DNA from: Salidesulfovibrio onnuriiensis
GTDB lineage: Bacteria > Desulfobacterota > Desulfovibrionia > Desulfovibrionales > Desulfovibrionaceae
DNA: 64,000 nucleotides
Direction of reading: 5' to 3'
Assembly: GCF_008001235.1 (NCBI RefSeq)
Contig: NZ_CP040751.1
Coordinates: 851,001-915,000, forward strand
Position numbers and translations under genes: made by a program. The notes below the pieces were generated by a model, which searched no databases, was not told the origin of the DNA, and saw nothing but the letters and a program-made list of their open reading frames with translations. Position 1 is the stretch's first letter, and every line of letters starts with the position of its first letter. Below are positions 55,257-64,000 of this stretch, piece after piece.

Positions 55257-55682
55257 ATGATTGATATTCATCCATTGGGGCTACTGATTCAGGCCATTAA
55301 CTTTTTGGTCACCCTGGTTGTGCTCAACTTCCTGCTCTTGAAGCCGGTTCGCGGCATCATCCGCAAGAGAAAGGAACACATGGCCAGCCAGCTGAGTCAG
55401 ATCGAAAAGTTTACCGCCGACGCAGATGGCAAGCTGAAAAATTATGAGGAGCAGCTTGCCGTGGCCCGCAAGGACGGAAACGAGATTCGAGCTCAGTACA
55501 AGGACCAGGCGACCGTCGAGGAAACCAAGCTGCTCTCCGCCGCAGGCGAAGATGCCGCTTCCACCCTCAAGGCCGCCCACGCCGAGATCCAGAGCCAGGT
55601 CAAGACCGCCATGGATCAGCTGAGCAAGGATGTCGAGGCATTTGCGGCCAAAGCCACGGACAAGATTCTTGGCCAGGCGTAA
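55257..55682 (+). CDS. atpF': ATP synthase subunit b'
   Basis: One of two divergent b-type stalk subunits. The 141-residue protein has one N-terminal membrane helix (about 8-28) followed by a long charged coiled coil, as expected of the peripheral stalk that ties F1 to Fo. Paired b'/b genes occur in photosynthetic bacteria and many delta-proteobacteria. It opens the operon b'-b-delta-alpha-gamma-beta-epsilon. Subunits a and c are not here and must be encoded elsewhere. Confidence 0.9.
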   Translation: MIDIHPLGLLIQAINFLVTLVVLNFLLLKPVRGIIRKRKEHMASQLSQIEKFTADADGKLKNYEEQLAVARKDGNEIRAQYKDQATVEETKLLSAAGEDAASTLKAAHAEIQSQVKTAMDQLSKDVEAFAAKATDKILGQA

Positions 55683-55707
55683 CAGACGTTCTAAGGAGGG
55701 TTTCGTT

Positions 55708-56276
55708 TTGAAACGGGTGCAAATGATTCTCGCGGTCGCCGTCTGTATTCTGGCGGGTGCTGCGGTCGCCCATGCAAGTGGCCATGGTGGAGGCGTCACC
55801 GAGGACCAGTTGTGGAACTACGCTTGGCGTGTTCTCAACTTCGTCGTTGTGGTGGCCATCCTCTGGAAGCTCGCAGGCAGCAAGATCAAGGATCTGCTCG
55901 TGGGGCGCCAGCAGGAAATCAAAGAGAATTTGGATGATCTCGCCGTTCGCCAGGCCGACGCTGAAAAGAAGCTGAAGCAGGTCGAGCAGAGCATCGCCAA
56001 CCTCTCCCAGGAAAAGCAGGCGATCTTGGATGAGGCCGAAAAGCAAGGTGTGGCTTTGAAGGCCGCCATCATCGAAAAAGCCGAACAGGACGCCGCCCAG
56101 ATTCGCGAGCAGGCCAAGAAGACCGCCGCCAATGAAGCCGCCGGGGCCGTGGAAGCAATCCGCGCCGAGGTGGCTGATCTCGTTGTCAGGGCAGCCGAGA
56201 AGATCGTGCAGGAAAAGCTGTCGGACGCCGATCACGACAAGCTCGTCGATGAATACTTAACCAAGGTGGTGCTCAA

Positions 56277-56280
<4 letters not shown>
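55708..56280 (+). CDS. atpF: ATP synthase subunit b
   Basis: A 190-residue b subunit with a signal-like N-terminal stretch (V-A-V-C-I-L-A-G-A-A-V-A-H-A), a second hydrophobic segment (about 45-62) and a long Ala/Glu/Lys-rich coiled coil to the delta-binding C-terminus. The TTG at 55708 is chosen because AAGGAGGG lies 7 bp before it; an ATG at 55723 would shorten the N-terminus. The stop overlaps the atpH start (TTGA). Confidence 0.92.
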
Positions 56281-58335
<2,055 letters not shown>

Positions 58336-58350
58336 ACTTAAGGAGTTCTC

Positions 58351-59226
58351 ATGGCTTCGTTAAGGGACGTCCAAAACCAGATCGTTGGCGTCAAAAAGAC
58401 CAAGCAGATCACCAAGGCCATGAACATGGTGGCCTCGGCGAAGCTGCGCGGCGCCCAGGAGCGCATCGAGCGCTTCCGGCCCTACGCGCAGAAGTTCTAC
58501 GACATGCTTGGTGATTTGGCTGCCGGCGCTGATGAATCGGTTCATCCGCTGCTGGAAGTCCGCGAGGAAATCAGGAGTGTCGGCATCCTTGTCGCCACCT
58601 CCGACCGCGGTCTCTGCGGCGCATTCAACGGCAACATCATCAACAAGGCCCTCAAGCTCGCAGCCGCCAAGGCCGCCGAAGGCAAGTCCGTCAAGGTCTA
58701 CTGCCTGGGCAAGAAGGGCAACGACGCATTCCGCAAGCAGGAATACGACATAAAACGCGAAGAGCGCGATGCAATGAGCTCCTTCGATTTCACCCTGGCA
58801 GCCAGCGTGGGCGACGAAATGATCCGCGACTACATTGCCGGTGAGCTCGACGAAGTGCATCTCGTTTTCGGTGAGTTTGTCAGCATGGCCAAACAGCCTG
58901 CGGTCAGCCAGCAGATTCTGCCCATGGCCAATACCGAGGGTGAAGGTGAAGGCGGCGGCGAGTCCGGCGACTACATCTACGAACCTTCCGTGGAAGGTCT
59001 TCTGGCTGAGCTGCTGCCTCGTTTCATCAAGGTCCAGGTCTATCGCGGCCTGCTCGACACTTCGTGTTCCGAACACGCCGCCCGCATGGCGGCCATGGAC
59101 AACGCCACCAAGGCGTGTGACGAAATGACCGAGTCTCTGACCTTGCTGTTCAACAAAACCAGGCAGGCCGCAATTACTGCGGATCTTATGGACATCGTCG
59201 GCGGCGCGGAAGCGCTGAAAGGATAA
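58351..59226 (+). CDS. atpG: ATP synthase subunit gamma
   Basis: The rotor shaft of F1. The 291-residue protein has N- and C-terminal helices forming the coiled coil (K-x-T-K-Q-I-T-K-A-M-N-M-V-A-S-A-K-L and A-M-D-N-A-T-K) and the D-R-G-L-C-G-A-F-N central motif. A Gly/Glu-rich loop (about residues 196-206, G-E-G-E-G-G-G-E) is slightly extended. It follows TAAGGAG. Confidence 0.97.
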   Translation: MASLRDVQNQIVGVKKTKQITKAMNMVASAKLRGAQERIERFRPYAQKFYDMLGDLAAGADESVHPLLEVREEIRSVGILVATSDRGLCGAFNGNIINKALKLAAAKAAEGKSVKVYCLGKKGNDAFRKQEYDIKREERDAMSSFDFTLAASVGDEMIRDYIAGELDEVHLVFGEFVSMAKQPAVSQQILPMANTEGEGEGGGESGDYIYEPSVEGLLAELLPRFIKVQVYRGLLDTSCSEHAARMAAMDNATKACDEMTESLTLLFNKTRQAAITADLMDIVGGAEALKG

Positions 59227-59240
59227 AAGGGGGCTATTAA

Positions 59241-60641
<1,401 letters not shown>

Positions 60642-60652
60642 GGAGATAGCCA

Positions 60653-61075
60653 ATGGCTAATACCGTGAAGCTTGAGATTGTCACTCCTGACCGGAAAGTG
60701 CTCTCCGAAGACGTCGAATATGTCGGCGCTCCCGGTGCGCTGGGCGAATTCGGTATCCTGCCGAACCACGTGCCCTTCCTTTCCGCACTCGGCATCGGCA
60801 ATCTGTACTACAAGCTGGGCGGCAAGACCTATTACGTCTTCGTTGCAGGCGGCTTCGCCGAAGTGAGCAACAACAAATGCACCATCCTCGCGGAAGTTGC
60901 AGAAATGGCTCACGAAATCGATGTCGACCGCGCCAAGAAGGCCGTTGATAGGGCTGAAGAACGCGCCCGGCAGACCAAGGAAAAGCTCGACTTTGCACGC
61001 AACCAGGCAGCACTGCGCCGCGCCATGTCGCGGATGAGCTGCCAGCGTAGCGGCAAGGATGCAGGCACCTGCTAA
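60653..61075 (+). CDS. atpC: ATP synthase subunit epsilon
   Basis: The epsilon subunit couples rotor to c-ring and inhibits ATP hydrolysis. The 140-residue protein has the N-terminal beta-sandwich ([16 protein letters not shown]) and a C-terminal helical hairpin. Its tail contains two Cys and extra basic residues. It ends the operon, followed by a strong terminator. Confidence 0.96.
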   Translation: MANTVKLEIVTPDRKVLSEDVEYVGAPGALGEFGILPNHVPFLSALGIGNLYYKLGGKTYYVFVAGGFAEVSNNKCTILAEVAEMAHEIDVDRAKKAVDRAEERARQTKEKLDFARNQAALRRAMSRMSCQRSGKDAGTC

Positions 61076-61103
61076 TTCCTGTCGAGACCAAGAACACCTA
61101 AAC

Positions 61104-61143
61104 ACAGCAGCGGACCGGCTTTGCCGGACCGCTGCTGTTTTTT
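61104..61143 (+). terminator. Terminator of the atp operon
   Basis: ACAGCAGCGG pairs with CCGCTGCTGT, with CCGGC/GCCGG inside, and six T follow. Confidence 0.95.
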
Positions 61144-61245
61144 GTGCGTGCACCTCCATTGTCCTTTGGGGCGAATGAGGGTATTCGATTCTGTGAAAAT
61201 GAACCAGGGGTCCTTTGACCGCTCAGCTCGAAAACGGATTCAGTG

Positions 61246-62619
61246 ATGACCAACACCATATCTGCACTCATTCTCGCGGCCGGAAAAGGCACGCGCATGT
61301 ATTCCAGCCGGCCCAAGGTCCTGCAGACCCTGCTGGGCGAGCCCATGCTCCTGTATGTCTACAAGGCGCTGGAGCCTGTGTTCGGCGAACGCATTCACAC
61401 CGTGGTTGGCTTCGGGGCCGACCAGGTGGAAGCCGCGTTCCCGCAGCGCAGGGATAATTTCGTGGTCCAGGCCGAGCAGCTCGGTACGGGCCATGCCCTG
61501 CAGGTGGCCTGGGACAAGGTTGCCGGGAGCGGGGCCGAATACTGCATGGTCATCAACGGCGATACCCCCCTGGTCACCACCGAGGCCGTGGAAAAGCTGA
61601 TTTCCCGGGCCGGCAGGGCCGATCTGGCCTTCATGTCCATCAATCCGCCGGACCCGGCCGCCTTCGGCCGCGTGGTGCGCGACAAGGACAGTCTGGTCAA
61701 GGCCATTGTGGAGGCCAAGGATTATGATCTTTCCGTGCACGGGCCCGTCACCGGCGAGGTCAACGCCGGGATCTACCTGCTCAGGCTTGACGCCGTTGGC
61801 CCGTTGCTGGACGGCCTGCGCGCCGAAAACAAGTCCGGCGAATACTACATCACCGACCTGGTGGGCCTGGCCGTGGAGCGGGGGCTCAAGGTCGAGGGCG
61901 TTTCCTGCGGCGCGGACGTGAATCTCATGGGCATCAACAGCCCTAGGGAACTCATCTCTGCGGAGCAGACCCTGCGCCGCCGCATCGTGGACGATTTCAT
62001 CGACCGGGGCGTCATGATCCACAATCCGGACACCGTCATCATCGGGCCCGATGTTTCCATCGAGCCGGGGGCGGAGATCTTCGGACACGTGGAAATCTAC
62101 GGCCGGTCCGAAGTGAAGGCCGGAGCCCTGTTGGGATCCTACACCTATATCATCGATTCGACCTTTGCCCCTGGCTGCGAGGTCCGGCAGTTTTGCCATG
62201 TCGAAGGGGCCGAGGTTGGTCCCGACTGCCAGGTGGGCCCCTACGCCCGCCTGCGTCCCGGCGCGGTGCTCAGGGAGCGCTCCCGCGTGGGTAATTTCGT
62301 GGAAATGAAGAAATCCGAGCTGGGGGCGGGCTCCAAGGCCAGCCACCTGACCTACCTGGGCGACGCCGAGGTGGGGCCGGGGGCCAATGTCGGGGCGGGC
62401 ACCATCACCTGCAATTACGACGGCAAGAACAAGTTCAGAACCATCATCGGCGAGGGCGCATTCATCGGCAGCAATACCGCCCTGGTGGCTCCGGTGACCG
62501 TGGGCAGGGACGCCCTAGTTGCCGCTGGGTCCACTATTACCAAAGACATTCCGGACGAATGGACGGCCATTGCGCGCGGCAAGCAGACCAATCTGAACCG
62601 CAAGATGAAGAAGTCTTGA
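61246..62619 (+). CDS. glmU: Bifunctional UDP-GlcNAc pyrophosphorylase / GlcN-1-P acetyltransferase
   Basis: GlmU makes UDP-N-acetylglucosamine for peptidoglycan and LPS. The 457-residue protein has an N-terminal uridylyltransferase (L-A-A-G-K-G-T-R-M-Y-S-x-x-P-K) with G-D-T-P-L-V, and a C-terminal left-handed beta-helix acetyltransferase with N-Y-D-G-K-N-K and G-A-F-I-G-S-N. Its start codon may be ATG at 61246 or the adjoining GTG at 61243; the ribosome site is poor. It opens a run leading to zapB-like, zapA and 6S RNA. Confidence 0.96.
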   Translation: MTNTISALILAAGKGTRMYSSRPKVLQTLLGEPMLLYVYKALEPVFGERIHTVVGFGADQVEAAFPQRRDNFVVQAEQLGTGHALQVAWDKVAGSGAEYCMVINGDTPLVTTEAVEKLISRAGRADLAFMSINPPDPAAFGRVVRDKDSLVKAIVEAKDYDLSVHGPVTGEVNAGIYLLRLDAVGPLLDGLRAENKSGEYYITDLVGLAVERGLKVEGVSCGADVNLMGINSPRELISAEQTLRRRIVDDFIDRGVMIHNPDTVIIGPDVSIEPGAEIFGHVEIYGRSEVKAGALLGSYTYIIDSTFAPGCEVRQFCHVEGAEVGPDCQVGPYARLRPGAVLRERSRVGNFVEMKKSELGAGSKASHLTYLGDAEVGPGANVGAGTITCNYDGKNKFRTIIGEGAFIGSNTALVAPVTVGRDALVAAGSTITKDIPDEWTAIARGKQTNLNRKMKKS

Positions 62620-62650
62620 TTTCACCCAATAGAAGGATTAGATTTGAATT

Positions 62651-62827
62651 ATGGATATGGTAACAAGACTGGAAGAAAAGTTTGACCAGTTACTGAAAAA
62701 GATAGACGAATTGAAAAACGAGAACCAACACTTGAAGGAGGAGTTGGAACTTGAGCGCGGCTCAAGAGGGGAAGCGATGGAGCGCCTGGAGGCGTTGCTC
62801 CAGCGCATCGAGGGCGAACTGGAATAG
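62651..62827 (+). CDS. ZapB-like short coiled-coil protein
   Basis: A 58-residue protein that is almost wholly one coiled coil with regular Leu/Ile heptads (L-E-E-K-F-D-Q-L-L-K-K-I-D-E-L). It begins at 62651, 31 bp after glmU, and ends 12 bp before zapA. Size, composition and position match ZapB-type division factors that bridge ZapA and the Z-ring. A second ATG at 62657 is possible. The sequence is too short for certain family proof. Confidence 0.8.
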   Translation: MDMVTRLEEKFDQLLKKIDELKNENQHLKEELELERGSRGEAMERLEALLQRIEGELE

Positions 62828-62839
62828 CGAGATAAAGCA

Positions 62840-63094
62840 ATGCCGCGGTACACCCTGTCCCTGATGGGCCTTGAAATATCGTTCAAGACAGACGCCACTG
62901 CCGACCGTGTGGAGGCAGCCAGGCAGCTTCTGGAAGAGCGGTATACGGATTTGAACGAGAACGCGGGCGACCTTAGCAAAGAACGGTTGCTCACGTTTCT
63001 GGCCCTGAGCCTGGCTGATGATTATTTGGTGAATCAGTACAAGCTCAGCGCTTTGGAGGAGAAGATCGGAAAGATCTTGGAAAAAGCCCCGTAG
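62840..63094 (+). CDS. zapA: Cell division protein ZapA
   Basis: ZapA binds FtsZ and bundles its protofilaments. The 84-residue protein has the N-terminal ZapA fold (Y-T-L-S-L-M-G-L-E-I-S-F-K-T), the long helix, and A-L-S-L-A-D-D-Y-L near the C-terminus. It follows the zapB-like gene by 12 bp and precedes 6S RNA, the classic zapA-ssrS order. Confidence 0.92.
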   Translation: MPRYTLSLMGLEISFKTDATADRVEAARQLLEERYTDLNENAGDLSKERLLTFLALSLADDYLVNQYKLSALEEKIGKILEKAP

Positions 63095-63144
63095 GCCCGT
63101 ACCGATCATAGGATGGGGCCAAAGGCGGGGAGAGCGGCTGAAAA

Positions 63145-63320
63145 CCCTGGGGAGCGCGTGATTGACCTGTGAGGTTATTGAGCCAATACCTCTTTAAAGG
63201 GCGATGATTCCAGTGCACCGGTGTGCATGCCCGGCTAGTTCCGGGAAGCCTGATGGGGCACGAATCGAGCCCACCTGGACATACCAGGTTCAAAACTGAC
63301 GGCAACACGGCCCTCCCGGG
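63145..63320 (+). ncRNA. ssrS: 6S RNA
   Basis: 6S RNA binds sigma-70 RNA polymerase by mimicking an open promoter. The stretch shows family elements in order: a closing stem (CCCTGGGGAGCG with CCCTCCCGGGG), TGAGCCAATA (63179-63188; E. coli has TGAGCCGATA), then GCATGCCCGG (63225-63234) with CCGGGAAGCCT, matching E. coli GCATGCTCGG and GAGAAGCCT, and a hairpin CACCTGG/CCAGGTT near the 3' side. It lies after zapA and before rny. Exact ends are uncertain by several bases. Confidence 0.88.
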
Positions 63321-63556
63321 GATACCATACACGTCCATCGCATCCGGTCGGGGAGAGATGCGAAATGGCAGGCCTTTGGGGCCGAACAGACGGCAGAGAG
63401 CCGCTGACTTCCCGAGTCCATACGAACACCGTATTTTCTTCGCCTCTTGTTCAAGTCCGGCAAGAGTGCGCTTTGTTGCGTGCTTTTTACGGAACATGAA
63501 CACCAAGGCGTCAACAGGCCGCCCAAAGCCTGTCAACATAAACAAGGAGAAAACCA
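63321..63556 (+). other. Region between 6S RNA and rny
   Basis: About 236 bp without a recognised gene. It may hold the rny promoter. A small CAGGC/GCCTG hairpin lies near 63518-63535. No 5-formyltetrahydrofolate cyclo-ligase gene, a common 6S neighbour, is present. Confidence 0.5.
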
Positions 63557-64000
63557 ATGCTGACGGAGATTGCAATCGTCGGTGGCGGTGTCAGTGTGGG
63601 GATTGCTACGGGGTATTTTCTCCATCGGTACATTTCCGCTAAGCAGATCGGAGATTCCAAAGGGCTGGCCGAGCGCATTGTCGAGGAGGCGCGCAAGGAA
63701 GCTGAAGCCCTGAAAAAAGAAGTCCGGGTTCAGGCCCAGGACGAGATTTTTGCCCAGAAGAAAGAACTGGAAAAAGAGATAAAGTCCCAGGAAAACGCCC
63801 TGAAGCGCCAGGAAAACCGCCTTCAGGAAAAAGAGGAGCGTCTCGAGCGCAAGCTGGAAAAGGTCGCGGACAAGGAATCCACGGTGGTGGAACTGGAAAA
63901 GCGGCTCATCAAGCAGGAAAAGCACCTCGAGGAGTTTGAACAGGAACTGGAATTCAAGGCCGACGATCATGAGCGCAAGCTCCAGGAAATTTCCGGCCTG
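63557..64000 (+). CDS. rny: Ribonuclease Y, N-terminal part (runs off the window)
   Basis: RNase Y is a membrane-anchored endoribonuclease that starts mRNA decay. The first 148 residues show the N-terminal membrane helix (about 4-24: I-A-I-V-G-G-G-V-S-V-G-I-A) and the long Glu/Lys/Gln-rich coiled coil (E-E-A-R-K-E-A-E onward). The KH and HD domains lie beyond the edge. AAGGAG precedes the ATG. Its place after zapA and 6S RNA is typical for this group. Confidence 0.9.
   Translation, partial: MLTEIAIVGGGVSVGIATGYFLHRYISAKQIGDSKGLAERIVEEARKEAEALKKEVRVQAQDEIFAQKKELEKEIKSQENALKRQENRLQEKEERLERKLEKVADKESTVVELEKRLIKQEKHLEEFEQELEFKADDHERKLQEISGL

Overview
The window looks like chromosomal DNA from a Desulfovibrionaceae-type sulfate reducer (Desulfovibrio/Pseudodesulfovibrio group). 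This is inferred from high GC, an ATP synthase operon with paired b' and b subunits but no a or c genes, bactofilin beside the rod-shape genes, the order zapB-zapA-6S RNA-rny, and many two-component, partner-switching and RND genes. No rRNA, tRNA, CRISPR array, insertion sequence or prophage was recognised.

Left part (1-16 kb). A leftward operon encodes an ABC exporter with a very large insertion inside its ATPase domain, a cyclic-nucleotide-binding-like domain protein and an AhpD-like protein. Next is a partner-switching island: an RsbU-like phosphatase fused to an anti-sigma-type kinase domain (frameshifted), a STAS antagonist and a second SpoIIE phosphatase. A three-gene operon of unknown function follows, ending in a PqqD-domain protein. 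Then come dapF, fabD and a TPR protein on the minus strand, a short RHS protein with an AT-richer C-terminal tip and no visible immunity gene, an M24 aminopeptidase and an FAD oxidoreductase.

Middle part (17-39.7 kb). pstS-pstC-pstA lie behind a Pho-box-like repeat, without pstB or phoU nearby. An RND adaptor (frameshifted) and RND pump follow, then a small Cys-rich protein, alanine dehydrogenase with an Lrp-type regulator, a MacAB-type exporter operon ending in a TetR regulator, a small lipoprotein, an EamA transporter, and a giant hybrid histidine kinase with an ABC-type periplasmic sensor (frameshifted). Then come a DUF1992 protein, a small unknown protein, a TPR-AMIN-amidase and a metallophosphoesterase.

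Right part (39.8-64 kb). A lone cheD precedes a cysteine/amino-acid catabolism locus: a YheO-like regulator, RidA, a dicarboxylate/amino-acid:cation symporter and an L-cysteine desulfidase-type enzyme. After a periplasmic cyclophilin and an NhaC-type antiporter with a perfect operator-like palindrome, there is an AT-richer island with a frameshifted acyltransferase and then a radical SAM protein. The last 15 kb are housekeeping: mreB-mreC-mreD-mrdA-rodA, bactofilin, atpF'-F-H-A-G-D-C, glmU, a zapB-like gene, zapA, 6S RNA and the start of rny. These couple cell shape, energy, wall-precursor synthesis and division.

Four otherwise intact genes are each broken by one apparent single-base indel, two of them in G homopolymers. 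Sequencing error is the first explanation to exclude; phase variation or true decay are the alternatives.
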